A DNA stretch of 64,000 nucleotides from an uncultured Mollicutes bacterium (lineage in GTDB: Bacteria; Bacillota_I; Bacilli_A; Acholeplasmatales; Anaeroplasmataceae). The DNA lies in assembly GCA_947174785.1 (NCBI GenBank), contig CAMWKG010000001.1, positions 62,001 through 126,000 on the forward strand, in the 5' to 3' direction. The translations under genes were made by a program, and so were the position numbers. Below the pieces are notes generated by a model. The model was given only the letters and a program-made list of their open reading frames with translations, had not been told where the DNA came from and made no database searches. This document shows positions 40,035 through 48,901 of this stretch, one piece after another (position 1 is the first letter of the stretch; every line of letters starts with the position of its first letter).

Positions 40035-40569
40035 ATTTCTTTTTCCTTTCATATTCTTCTTTTGTCATCGAATAAAAGCTCGCATCAATCAATCTACCAT
40101 CATATAGCTTCTTATAAGAACAAAGTGTCCCATCATAATTGAAGCCACATTTTTCAGCGACTCGCTTACAGCGATAATTATCTGTATGATGTCCAACCTC
40201 TAGTATTTCACAATCTGTTTTTTCAAAAGCATAATGAATCATAAGCTTTACAGCATCAGTCATAATTCCCTGATTCCAATAGGCACTATTTAAAGAAAAT
40301 CCTAAAGATTTCGCCTTATTATACTTACGTAAACCAGTATTATATAAGGAAATAGTTCCTACTAAAGAATCCGTATCCTTTAAAACGATTGCGTAGGTTT
40401 CTTTGCTAACAATTTGACCATTTAAGACTCGACTTGCTATATCCTTAGAGGGAAATGGCTTCCACCCTGCAAAAGGACCAACATTAGGATCTTTGCCATA
40501 CTCAAAGTATGCATCCAAATCACTATACCTTAAATCTCTAATATTAATCTTTTCTCCAATAATACGCAA
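40027..40569 (-). CDS. GNAT N-acetyltransferase (RimJ/RimL-like)
   Basis: A 180-aa acetyltransferase with the layout of ribosomal-protein or aminoacyl acetyltransferases: RDLRYSDLDAYFEYGKDP, GTISLYNTGLRKYNKAKSLG, the acetyl-CoA-binding FSLNSAYWNQGIMTDAVKL and RCKRVAEKCGFNYDGTLC. The start is TTG at 40569 with GGAGG eight bases upstream. It is the first gene after the T-box. The substrate is unknown; location before valS invites but does not prove a link to valine or tRNA. Confidence 0.9.
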   Translation of the reverse strand: MRIIGEKINIRDLRYSDLDAYFEYGKDPNVGPFAGWKPFPSKDIASRVLNGQIVSKETYAIVLKDTDSLVGTISLYNTGLRKYNKAKSLGFSLNSAYWNQGIMTDAVKLMIHYAFEKTDCEILEVGHHTDNYRCKRVAEKCGFNYDGTLCSYKKLYDGRLIDASFYSMTKEEYERKKKYE

Positions 40570-40593
40570 AGCTTATCCCTCCTTTAATAAAAT

Positions 40594-40625
40594 AAAAAAT
40601 CCTTAAAAGATTCCTCTTCTAAGGA
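40594..40625 (-). terminator. T-box intrinsic terminator
   Basis: Eleven-base-pair minus-strand stem (one G-U) between 40615-40625 and 40600-40610 with a 4-base loop, then T6. It competes with the antiterminator that uses 40634-40651. Confidence 0.9.
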
Positions 40626-40830
40626 CGAAAAAATTTCCGTGGTACCACCCTAGTTCTATATTTCTATAGCACTCATTTTCCTTTAACGCAGGAATCTACG
40701 AAATAAACTACTAAAAATTTCACCTATTTAGCTCCCTAGCTACCTTCAATACATTTCATAAAGTCATTTCACCAAACAGACTTTTCTCTAAAATGAAAGT
40801 GAGTATCTACTCCTCTAGTTCATCGCTTAT
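40594..40830 (-). promoter_or_regulatory. T-box riboswitch leader, predicted valine-specific
   Basis: The minus-strand leader contains the conserved T-box element AGGGTGGTACCACGGAAA (40634-40651) just before the intrinsic terminator. Uncharged tRNA would pair its NCCA end with TGGT in this bulge and favour antitermination. A candidate specifier codon GTA (valine) lies at 40741-40743 within GAAGGTAGC on the 3' side of stem I. TGGT predicts an A discriminator base, which fits tRNA-Val. The first genes downstream are the acetyltransferase and valS. Confidence 0.92.
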
Positions 40831-40836
40831 GCTAAA

Positions 40837-40865
40837 ATTTTACAGCAGGTAAGAAATTTTGTCAA
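40837..40865 (-). promoter_or_regulatory. Promoter of the T-box operon
   Basis: Minus-strand TTGACA (40860-40865), 17-base spacer, TAAAAT (40837-40842), just upstream of the leader. Confidence 0.88.
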
Positions 40866-40882
40866 GGAGATTTCATTTAAAA

Positions 40883-40924
40883 TTACTTTGAATTCTCATT
40901 TGTTCATAATCTAATGAAAGCAAG
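40883..40924 (-). pseudogene. Remnant of the 3' end of an SGNH hydrolase gene
   Basis: 22 bases at 40891-40912 match 44599-44620 of the intact SGNH gene with 20 identities, and translate to LDYEQMRI against SDYGQMRI in the intact protein. Everything upstream of this segment of the gene is lost here. Confidence 0.6.
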
Positions 40925-40972
40925 TAGACTTCAAGTGAATTAGAATTTTGTTTTTCTTCCTCTTTTATACTG

Positions 40973-41320
40973 CTATTTATCTACAATATAAATTCTATCC
41001 TTTATGGTAGACATAAAGTATACACCATAAGAACCATCTTCTAAAAATTTAAAGTCCACAAAAATACCTTGTGTTTTACGTGATTTATCTAAGTCAGTAA
41101 GAAACATTTTTTTAGACATCTCCAAAAGCAACAAAAACATCAAAATATTCCTCTATGCATTCAACAGCCAATTTTCCTAGATCTACAAAGTTATAATGTA
41201 GGAAGTTAATGTCTGAATGATGTTTTATTAGAAATATGAAAAAACAGAAGCAATATATATGCATACAGTATATAGAGAGTATTATACCTCTTATGAAATC
41301 TTCTTTCTATAATAGGTTAA
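40973..41320 (-). pseudogene. Decayed copy of the anti-sigma-like gene
   Basis: The last 39 codons (LDKSRKTQGIFVDFKFLEDG onward, ending DRIYIVDK) are nearly identical to the end of the intact gene at 43114-43869. Upstream, ECIEEYFDVFVAFGD matches YLEEHFDIFVAFGG and then hits a stop; about 90 codons between are deleted. Further upstream, YSLYTVCIYIASVFS matches the intact membrane span but is broken by stops. Clearly a pseudogene. The 41321-41447 stretch beyond it is AT-rich with nothing recognised. Confidence 0.85.
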
Positions 41321-41447
41321 ATTTATTTTTGAAATTTGTTTATTTAAAGATATCACAACATTTCTAAATTAAATTTGTTAGCATAAATTTAAGAAAATTA
41401 TTTATATAGCTATCTAGATATAACAAAAAATCTAGCAAAACATACAA

Positions 41448-43010
41448 TTAAATAATGGATTGACCACATTTAGTGCAAGAAGCCGTGACGTCACCTATTG
41501 CTATATAGCCCATACATACTTCAGTTTTGGAATAACCGCATCTACAGATTGCGTTATGCGTTCTACCATCTCTACTAGATTTGTATAAATACACATGACT
41601 ATGATTTTTTTCTATCTTATATCCACAATCGCTACAGATCTTATATTCATTGGATTCATAATAATTATGCTCTTGTAAAGAAAAACATCCACAACCAACA
41701 CATTGGTTTTTATGATAAAAATAATCATATTTTAAAATAGTTCGAGTTATGTGATTACAAATTATAGAACCACATGGGCATAATGTCCCAGAGCATCCAT
41801 TTTTTTCCCAGACGTAGTTATCACTACAGATATGTTCTTCATTTAATTCTACATAGTATGCACTATGTATGTTATATTTGTTAATATTAACTTTAGTAAG
41901 ATCTTCATCCTTCCATCCAAAGTGTACAAATATTCCGCTATCATCATAACCATAAGCAACAACAGCGTGATTTAGCTTTCTACTATCAATGGAGGTATCA
42001 ATTCCGTCAATTCCAATGACAACTGGATTTTTCGAATTAATTCCTTCTTTACAAAAATTTAATTTACTAGTAAAAAGGTCTATGCTATGCAATGTATATT
42101 CTAAATGACGACCTTGTAAATATATTTCTAATAATTCTTTCAATTTTGAAGAATTAGCAGAAAATTCATTTTGCTTAGTAAAACCCATGTCAATTCCTAA
42201 ATTTATCATATTAGAATGAAAAACATCATCAATTCCAGGTGACCTAGGGTATAAAGAGGCATCTAATCTTTCAGTTGATGAAAATCTACGAAACATAGTT
42301 ACATCGCGTGCTTCTATAATCACATCATCTCTGATTACAGTATCATAATAAGATAATACCATTTCAAGAGCAACATATGAACAAGAACCGTTAAAAGTAG
42401 TTACAGTATTTGTGCCAATATTATTTACTAGCTTTTCATAATAAAAACTATATGGTATAAAGTTAGATTCATTCGTTAAAGATGTCACAAATGTAGTAGT
42501 TTCATTTATTGCTTTTTCTTCTTCACATTTATTCTCCTTATAAATATTAGTCATTTCATCTTCTAAAAGTTTACATTGTATAATTTCATTAGATGATAAA
42601 ATTTCATTATTAACTAAGTCGCTGATTTGGCCACTAGTCTCATAAAAATAATTTAAAGGTCCTATATAAATTTTCTTGAACGTTTTATTTAAATTATGAT
42701 AAATTGAATTTGAATCTCGTGAATATTCAAGATAATCTAAAACCTCTCTATCAAAGATTAAATAACAGTTTTCTCCTTCCACTAAAACGTATCTATTGAC
42801 TCTATTCATTCCAGAAATTATTTCATAGTTATATGTAGATATTTTTAATTTCTTAGAAACTAAATCATTCAACTGTTTTGTTTCTATGGAATTCAATTCT
42901 ACAGAATACATTGAAACTGCATAAACTGGTATAACATATTTAGGTATTAATATGAAAGTGAAGACAAACACTAGAAAAACAAAAAAAATTCTTTTAATTA
43001 GTTTATACAT
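41448..43010 (-). CDS. Secreted C39/papain-like cysteine protease with C-terminal Cys clusters
   Basis: A 520-aa protein with an N-terminal signal or anchor (RIFFVFLVFVFTFILIPKYV). A central peptidase-like fold carries FNGSCSYVALEMVLSYYD (predicted catalytic Cys) and, about 165 residues later, NHAVVAYGYDDSGIFVHFGW (predicted His), the order of C39/C70-type proteases. The C-terminal 130 residues hold repeated CxxC/CGxxxC groups (CPCGSIICNH, CSDCGYKIEKNHSH, CTKCGQSII), likely zinc knuckles. It lies downstream of the sigma and anti-sigma-like genes. The substrate is unknown. The Shine-Dalgarno before the ATG is weak. Confidence 0.75.
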   Translation of the reverse strand: MYKLIKRIFFVFLVFVFTFILIPKYVIPVYAVSMYSVELNSIETKQLNDLVSKKLKISTYNYEIISGMNRVNRYVLVEGENCYLIFDREVLDYLEYSRDSNSIYHNLNKTFKKIYIGPLNYFYETSGQISDLVNNEILSSNEIIQCKLLEDEMTNIYKENKCEEEKAINETTTFVTSLTNESNFIPYSFYYEKLVNNIGTNTVTTFNGSCSYVALEMVLSYYDTVIRDDVIIEARDVTMFRRFSSTERLDASLYPRSPGIDDVFHSNMINLGIDMGFTKQNEFSANSSKLKELLEIYLQGRHLEYTLHSIDLFTSKLNFCKEGINSKNPVVIGIDGIDTSIDSRKLNHAVVAYGYDDSGIFVHFGWKDEDLTKVNINKYNIHSAYYVELNEEHICSDNYVWEKNGCSGTLCPCGSIICNHITRTILKYDYFYHKNQCVGCGCFSLQEHNYYESNEYKICSDCGYKIEKNHSHVYLYKSSRDGRTHNAICRCGYSKTEVCMGYIAIGDVTASCTKCGQSII

Positions 43011-43113
43011 AATTTAATCTTAACATATTCATTTTTATTGAAAATATGCTATCTCCTTTCATTATAATAAATTTTGAATAATCATAATTTATATTTAATT
43101 TTCTACCATAGTA

Positions 43114-43869
43114 TTATTTATCAATAATATATACCCTATCCTTTATAGTAGAGATAAAATATACACCATAAGAACCATCTTCTAAAAATTTAAAGTCCAC
43201 AAAAATACCTTGTGTTTTACGTGATTTATCTAAGTCAGCACCACATAAAAAATCTTGTGTCAGATTTTCTCCACTCTTCTTTTCAAAATCGTAGATTATT
43301 GATTCAAATGAATAATTTAAATTTGAAGAAAATTCAAAGATTTTATAAGGATCTGACAAATGATGAAGTTCGACTACATCTTTTCCATCTTTAACCCCTA
43401 GATAGACATTGTAATATCTATTATTAAAACCTTTACAAGAAGAATTGTATTCCGATAAAATCGGCTTATCTTCTTCTTTTATCAAATCAGAATTCAAGAG
43501 TAAATCAATTGGAAACATTTCTGTTGGCCCACCACCAAATGCAACAAAAATATCAAAATGTTCCTCTAAATATTTTGCATCCAATTTACTAGGGTCTGCA
43601 TTATGTTGGGAGTTGGTGTCTAAATTATATTGTATTAATAATGTTGAAAATACAGATATAATGCATATACAGACAGTATATAAAAAGATAATTAAACTTC
43701 TTATTAAAATTTTCTTCTTGAAGTCAAATGAATTCTTGAAAGATTTCTTTATAGACTTTGAATTATTTAAATATTGTTCTGCTTCAATTTTAGAAGCGAT
43801 TAAATCATAGTCAGGTTGAAATTCTATATTATCATTTACAAAATTCAAAAAACCTTTATCCTTATTCAT
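43114..43869 (-). CDS. Membrane anti-sigma-like protein
   Basis: A 251-aa protein with a cytoplasmic N-terminus of about 55 residues (NDNIEFQPDYDLIASKIEAE), one span (IRSLIIFLYTVCICIISVFS) and an extracellular domain of about 175 residues. The N-in topology, and overlap with the sigma gene by 8 bp, match sigma/anti-sigma pairs, although I see no zinc-binding HxxxCxxC motif. The ATG at 43869 has GGTGAT four bases upstream. A broken copy lies at 40973-41320. Anti-sigma function is an inference from context. Confidence 0.65.
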   Translation of the reverse strand: MNKDKGFLNFVNDNIEFQPDYDLIASKIEAEQYLNNSKSIKKSFKNSFDFKKKILIRSLIIFLYTVCICIISVFSTLLIQYNLDTNSQHNADPSKLDAKYLEEHFDIFVAFGGGPTEMFPIDLLLNSDLIKEEDKPILSEYNSSCKGFNNRYYNVYLGVKDGKDVVELHHLSDPYKIFEFSSNLNYSFESIIYDFEKKSGENLTQDFLCGADLDKSRKTQGIFVDFKFLEDGSYGVYFISTIKDRVYIIDK

Positions 43870-44392
43870 AGGTATCACCACTTTTTCTAATTTTTTTCAA
43901 AGCTCGATGATAGATAGATAGAATTGTATTTAAGGGTTTATTATAAATTGAGGAGAGTTCTTTAAATGTAACATTATCTAAGTTATGCTTTAGTATTAAA
44001 TCAATTTCTAAATCATTTAAATGTAATCTCATTTTATCTATAAGCTCATTATATTTTAATGAAGGGCTACATTCACATAGTTCTTCATTTAGAATTGCTT
44101 CATCATATATGATCTCTACCTTTTTTCTTTTTAAAAAATCAATTGCAATGTTTTTAGCCGAAGTAAGCAAATAATATTTTATATTATCTATAGGTGTTTT
44201 AGGCAAATGATTATAGAATTGTACAAAAACATCTTGAGTTAATTCTTCGGCATCACTTATATTATTTATATACTGCATAATTTTCAGATATATTAATTTG
44301 CCATATGTCAAATATATCTTTTCAAAGGCTGAGTGAATTTGAGATAATTCATTTGATTTTAAAGCATATTTAAGTGTATATTCTAAAGTCAC
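43862..44392 (-). CDS. Sigma-70 family (ECF-type) RNA polymerase sigma factor
   Basis: A 176-aa sigma factor with region 2 (NISDAEELTQDVFVQFYNHL, the ECF core-binding and -10 recognition helix) and region 4 (VTFKELSSIYNKPLNTILSI and YHRALKKIRK, the -35-reading HTH). No region 3 is evident. The start is GTG at 44392 with GGGAGG ten bases upstream. It probably drives the protease unit and itself. I could not define its promoter motif from one locus. Confidence 0.85.
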   Translation of the reverse strand: MTLEYTLKYALKSNELSQIHSAFEKIYLTYGKLIYLKIMQYINNISDAEELTQDVFVQFYNHLPKTPIDNIKYYLLTSAKNIAIDFLKRKKVEIIYDEAILNEELCECSPSLKYNELIDKMRLHLNDLEIDLILKHNLDNVTFKELSSIYNKPLNTILSIYHRALKKIRKSGDTYE

Positions 44393-44559
44393 AGTTGCTC
44401 AACCTCCCTTTCTATCTATCCTCTCATTTAATAAGACGATTTCTAGATATATTTTATTGCATATTTTTACTATTTTTTTAGAAATTAAAAACTATATTCA
44501 CACTTTTTCTATTTTTGTATTTTTTTTAGCCTTTTAAGTAAGTAATAAGCTTGATGGCA

Positions 44560-45531
44560 TCAATTGCTCTTATTCAATTTCTTATACAGATTTACTGCAA
44601 TTCTCATTTGCCCATAATCTGAAGGATGCAAAAAATCTGCAGTTAAACTAGAAAAATCATCTAGAAGTTCTTCAGGTAATATATAATTATACTTTTTTAT
44701 AGACCTAGCATACTCTCTAAAGGCTTGCATTTGCTTATAGGATAGACTCTCAGGCTCTAAAAGATTTCCATTATCTAATATGCTTGTAAAATATACTTCT
44801 TTTGCTTGAAAGGAATTAAGGAGCATATCTAAATGCATTTGATATTCTTCTAGACTATATAGTCCAAGTACATTGACACCAAATTCTGCAAAGGCTAAAT
44901 CACAAGGGATTTCCTTTAGATAGTTGAACATAATTTCTTCTGCTTGACATGACCCTGGTATAGACTTATTTAAGACATCCATTTTCAAAAGTCTTGATAA
45001 AATAAAAGCATAAGAATTCACATATTCTAAAGATTCACTTCCATGAGATATCGAAGATCCATAAAGCAATAATGTTTTCCTTGGAAGTTCTGATTCTAAA
45101 GGAGGGCGTCTATTTCCATACGTATTTAAACCAATATAAGATACATATCCACTATAACCGATGATGATACGAATGAGCTTAGGATGATAGGTGTACTCTT
45201 TTATAGACTCTCTATACTTTAAAAATTTTTCTGGAATTTCAATGTGAAGATTTGTGACTACTCCTTCTTTTAAAGTGTATGAGTTAAACATATAGTCTCC
45301 AAAGAAGACATAAACCTTACATTCTTCTTTATCACTTCTTAGCTTTAAATCAAAAAAAAGGGATTCTGTAACAAATCTTAATTCTGCACCAATAGAACGA
45401 TAGCCATAAAATCTACCTCTTGTATGTGCTGGATTCCCTAAATTCTGGATTATATTTTCTTTAAAGCGAAGTATATTGCCTTTATGATTAATCTCTTCTA
45501 CATTGAAAAATTCAATATGATCATAAATCAT
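44560..45531 (-). CDS. SGNH/GDSL-type hydrolase
   Basis: A 323-aa protein with an N-terminal beta-sandwich of about 145 residues, then an SGNH esterase domain: block I LLYGSSISHGSES (Ser in GSS rather than GDS), block III EFGVNVLG and block V DFLHPSDYGQ (Asp-His). The family acts on acetyl or acyl esters of glycans. There is no signal peptide. It is 167 bp upstream of the sigma gene and 14 bp after recO. A remnant of its 3' end lies at 40883-40924. Confidence 0.85.
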   Translation of the reverse strand: MIYDHIEFFNVEEINHKGNILRFKENIIQNLGNPAHTRGRFYGYRSIGAELRFVTESLFFDLKLRSDKEECKVYVFFGDYMFNSYTLKEGVVTNLHIEIPEKFLKYRESIKEYTYHPKLIRIIIGYSGYVSYIGLNTYGNRRPPLESELPRKTLLLYGSSISHGSESLEYVNSYAFILSRLLKMDVLNKSIPGSCQAEEIMFNYLKEIPCDLAFAEFGVNVLGLYSLEEYQMHLDMLLNSFQAKEVYFTSILDNGNLLEPESLSYKQMQAFREYARSIKKYNYILPEELLDDFSSLTADFLHPSDYGQMRIAVNLYKKLNKSN

Positions 45532-45545
45532 TTTTTCTTTCCTTT

Positions 45546-46211
45546 CTAAAGGTAATAATCCTTTAATTTAAAATTTGCATGAATTGCATAATATTGATAG
45601 ATTTCATCTAAAAGAGCCTGATAGGATAGTTTTAAGGTTAGAGCTTGATAATTTTTTGCAAAATATAACTGTTGAAAATCATATAATAGTTGATAATTCT
45701 TTTCATGGTATATAGAGCAGCTATCACATAAAGCTCCACCCTCTAGCATTGAAAAGTCTACAAGATTTGTTTTAGAACAACGAACACACTTTTTTAATTC
45801 TGGCTTTATTCCGAAAACAGCTAGCATCTTAACTAAAAAAATACTCAAAACCTGATACGAATCTTCTGTTGTTAAAAGCTCATTCAAAGTTTGAATCAAG
45901 AATACATAAATTCTACTATGATTAACTCCTTCTTCAAGATGAAAGATAACATCTAGTATAGGAGCAAGTACACCTACCTTAGTTAAATTTTCATAGATGG
46001 AATAGAAGCTCTTCTTAAGACTATATTCAGTAACTGTAGGAAGCTTACCTGATGTCATCTCAAATTCAACCTGGTTTAAAGTTGTAACAAAGCCAAGCTT
46101 TGTTTTAGTTGCATCTAAGGCCTTTACACTAAGGATACCCTGTGGTGTATATAAATACACAAGCTTTGATTTTTCTTTATAATCAATTGTTTTTAAAACA
46201 ATTCCTTCCAA
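45546..46211 (-). CDS. recO: DNA repair protein RecO
   Basis: Loads RecA on gaps with RecR/RecF. The protein is 221 aa with an N-terminal OB fold (GIVLKTIDYKEKSKLVYLYT) and a zinc finger CVRCSKTNLVDF...CDSC. The start is TTG at 46211 with GGTGAT three bases upstream. Shorter than the typical 240-250 aa. It follows era, a conserved pair. Confidence 0.93.
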   Translation of the reverse strand: MEGIVLKTIDYKEKSKLVYLYTPQGILSVKALDATKTKLGFVTTLNQVEFEMTSGKLPTVTEYSLKKSFYSIYENLTKVGVLAPILDVIFHLEEGVNHSRIYVFLIQTLNELLTTEDSYQVLSIFLVKMLAVFGIKPELKKCVRCSKTNLVDFSMLEGGALCDSCSIYHEKNYQLLYDFQQLYFAKNYQALTLKLSYQALLDEIYQYYAIHANFKLKDYYL

Positions 46212-46222
46212 GTTATCACCTA

Positions 46223-47137
46223 CTATAAACTATCTGGAGAATATCCTAAACTACTTAAATCATTAGGTCTATCCTTCCAGTCTTTCTTTACCTTTACCCA
46301 AAGCTCTAAATGTACCTTACTATTCATTATCTTTTTAATGTCCATTAAGCTACGCTCTTTAATCTCTTTAATCATTGCACCATTTTTCCCAATGATAATC
46401 TTTTTTTGACTATCACGTTCTACATAGATAGTAGCATAAACATCCTTGTATTCTTCATTGGTAGGACAAGGGGTAACTTGATCTACTACACAGGCTATAC
46501 TATGTGGAATTTCTTCCTTAGTCAAATTCAAAATTTTTTCACGAATTGCCTCAGCAATTAAAAAATAATCTGAATGATCAGATGTCATATTATCTGGATA
46601 ATACTTTGGGCCAAAAGGTAATACTTTAACAATATCTTCTAATAAATGGTCCAAATTCTTCTTTTCTAAAACTGATATTGGATAAACACCGGCAAAAGGA
46701 TATAAATCCTTATAAATGGCAATTGTAAGATCAATGTCATTAAATTTTTTTAATTGATCCACTTTATTGATAACTAAAAAAACCGGAAGCTTAGACTTCT
46801 TTAGGTTTTCTAATATGATTTCATCTCCACGAAGAACCTCTTTTACTGGTGTTGTCATAAATAAGATACAATCCACACCACTTGTTGCATCATAAGAAGC
46901 ATGAACCATCCTTCTACCAAGCTCAGTTTTTGCCTTATGGATACCTGGTGTATCTGTAAATGCTATTTGGTAGTTCTCATTTGTCAATATACCTAAAATA
47001 CGATTTCTAGTTGTCTGTGGTTTAGAAGATATAATAGCAACCTTCTTCCCTACCATCTCATTAACAAACGTAGATTTTCCTACATTAGGTCTTCCTATTA
47101 CAGCAACAAATCCAGATTTATACGTATCAATCTGCAT
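46223..47137 (-). CDS. era: GTPase Era
   Basis: Essential 30S-assembly GTPase that binds the 16S 3' end. The protein is 304 aa with G1 IGRPNVGKSTFVNEM, G3 DTPGIHKAK, G4 INKVDQL and a C-terminal KH domain (IIGKNGAMIKEIKERS). It overlaps cdd by 11 bp. Confidence 0.97.
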   Translation of the reverse strand: MQIDTYKSGFVAVIGRPNVGKSTFVNEMVGKKVAIISSKPQTTRNRILGILTNENYQIAFTDTPGIHKAKTELGRRMVHASYDATSGVDCILFMTTPVKEVLRGDEIILENLKKSKLPVFLVINKVDQLKKFNDIDLTIAIYKDLYPFAGVYPISVLEKKNLDHLLEDIVKVLPFGPKYYPDNMTSDHSDYFLIAEAIREKILNLTKEEIPHSIACVVDQVTPCPTNEEYKDVYATIYVERDSQKKIIIGKNGAMIKEIKERSLMDIKKIMNSKVHLELWVKVKKDWKDRPNDLSSLGYSPDSL

Positions 47138-47540
47138 TTTCTATTTCCTCAAAAGCATATGGTAAAAGCTCTTCTACAGTTGTATCTCTAAACTTTTTGC
47201 TGATAGTTGCAAGAACAATTAAAGTGTCCTTATTCAAAAGCTCTGCCATAACCTGACGGCATGCACCACATGGGCTGACAGGTAGCTCTGTATCAGCAAT
47301 AACACACATTGCCTCCACATCATCCTTTGTTACTCCTGCACTTACCATTTTAAATAATGCAGTACGCTCAGCACAATTGGTTAAACCATAGCTGACATTT
47401 TCTACATTACAGCCTACAATATAACTACCATCCTTTAAAAGAATCGCCGCACCTACCTTAAATTTTGAATAGGGTGCATAAGCAAAGCTTCTTGCTTTTT
47501 GGGCAACCTCTATTAATTCAATTTTTTGTATAATATCCAT
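47127..47540 (-). CDS. cdd: Cytidine deaminase
   Basis: Zinc enzyme for pyrimidine salvage. The protein is 137 aa, the homotetrameric type, with NCAERTALF and the SPCGACRQVM cysteines. RBS GGAGG. The ybeY-cdd-era-recO order is conserved in Firmicutes. Confidence 0.96.
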   Translation of the reverse strand: MDIIQKIELIEVAQKARSFAYAPYSKFKVGAAILLKDGSYIVGCNVENVSYGLTNCAERTALFKMVSAGVTKDDVEAMCVIADTELPVSPCGACRQVMAELLNKDTLIVLATISKKFRDTTVEELLPYAFEEIENAD

Positions 47541-47553
47541 ATTTTTTCCTCCT

Positions 47554-47979
47554 TTAGCGCTTTAAGCCTGCTGCTTCTAAGATTTCTTCTTGCTTCTGAC
47601 ACATAATTTCTTCATCCTCTTTTGTCATATGGTCATAGCCACATAAGTGTAAATAGCCATGAACAGCTAAAAAGGCTACTTCTCTAGAAACAGAATGTCC
47701 ATACTCACTAGCCTGTCTAAAAGCCTGTTCTAAATCGATGAAGATATCACCTAATTCATCATCTAATTCATTTTCTGCATCATCACATAGTGCAAAAGAA
47801 ATCACATCTGTTACTCTATCTACATTGCGATATGTCCTATTGATTTCGTGAATTTTTGCATCATCCACAAAAACAATACTGAAAACCTTATCATTTTTAA
47901 TAGGAGCAAAGACCTTTGAAATCAGTTCTTCATATTCTTCTGTGGGAAGCTTTCCTTCATTGAAAAAATTAATTATCAT
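47554..47979 (-). CDS. ybeY: Endoribonuclease YbeY
   Basis: rRNA-maturation metalloprotein. The protein is 141 aa with the zinc motif VHGYLHLCGYDHM and substrate-channel TDVISFAL. Overlaps the upstream HAD gene by 11 bp. Confidence 0.96.
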   Translation of the reverse strand: MIINFFNEGKLPTEEYEELISKVFAPIKNDKVFSIVFVDDAKIHEINRTYRNVDRVTDVISFALCDDAENELDDELGDIFIDLEQAFRQASEYGHSVSREVAFLAVHGYLHLCGYDHMTKEDEEIMCQKQEEILEAAGLKR

Positions 47980-48841
47980 TCTTATCTCCTAATAATTTTG
48001 TAAATGTTTGAAGCTGACGTTCCTCTTTATTTCTTAAAGTCTCAAGCATTGACATATTTTCAATCATAAGCTTTACAATCTTTTCTAGGTTAGAATTTGT
48101 TGAATAGTCTGCTGCACAAACATAATTCACTCTTCCATCATCTACTAAAGGAAGTACCTTATCAATATATTGTGGCTGATATAAGGCAATGGATTTACCA
48201 CCCTTATCCTTTAAAAGCTGCATACAAGGAATATCTGTAAGTCCATCTCCAATGTATATCATATTTCTATACTGAATAGCTCTGCGATCATCTGCAATTT
48301 CCATATTCAGTTTTTCCTCATCCACCTCATCTAAGGCACCCTTACTAATTCTAAAAATGTATTGTGTCTTCTGGGTATAGTTGATTGCTATACCTGGCCA
48401 AACTGCTTCCTTTGTTTGAGCATCATAAATAAATTTACACCCATAAATCTTCTTGAAATATTTGGCGATAGCACTGCCTTCAATGATTTCCTTTGTTCCA
48501 GAAGAAATGATATAGTGCTCGATATTAACCCCAACCTCAGCACCAAATTGATTGATACGGTCAAACCAAGTTTGTACACCACGGTAGTAAGTAATCTCAC
48601 TACCTAACGAATTTAAATATTCTTCAGTTAGAGGAATGCCTTTCTTCTTACATTCTTCAATCATAACATACATATAAGATAAAATTTTATCCATTGAATT
48701 CTTTTTTGTGTTGATAGATGCCTTATTCCAAAACTCCTCTGGTTCCATATCTAGATTCTTAATAAAGGCATAGTTTTGCATATCTGTTGTACAAAGGGTT
48801 TTATCAAAATCATACATAATTCCAATTGTTGTTTTTGCCAT
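47969..48841 (-). CDS. HAD-superfamily phosphatase
   Basis: A 290-aa HAD protein with motif I MYDFDKTLCTTDM, motif II IISSGTKEI and motif IV YIGDGLTDIPCM. The long insert between I and II is an alpha-helical cap, like phosphoserine-phosphatase-type enzymes. The substrate is unknown. The ATG at 48841 is preferred over GTG 48850. First gene of the recO-era operon, with its own promoter. Confidence 0.88.
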   Translation of the reverse strand: MAKTTIGIMYDFDKTLCTTDMQNYAFIKNLDMEPEEFWNKASINTKKNSMDKILSYMYVMIEECKKKGIPLTEEYLNSLGSEITYYRGVQTWFDRINQFGAEVGVNIEHYIISSGTKEIIEGSAIAKYFKKIYGCKFIYDAQTKEAVWPGIAINYTQKTQYIFRISKGALDEVDEEKLNMEIADDRRAIQYRNMIYIGDGLTDIPCMQLLKDKGGKSIALYQPQYIDKVLPLVDDGRVNYVCAADYSTNSNLEKIVKLMIENMSMLETLRNKEERQLQTFTKLLGDKNDN

Positions 48842-48867
48842 AGTATACACCCACTTTTCTATAAATT

Positions 48868-48896
48868 ATTATATCATATTTTAAGTTAAATTACAA
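48868..48896 (-). promoter_or_regulatory. Promoter of HAD-ybeY-cdd-era-recO
   Basis: Minus-strand TTGTAA (48891-48896), 17-base spacer, TATAAT (48868-48873). Confidence 0.8.
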
Positions 48897-48901
48897 ATCC
48901 A

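Noticed and set aside
44520-44580. Hairpin after the 44560 SGNH gene as a terminator
   Set aside because: The stem is weak and not followed by a T-run, so I did not call it.
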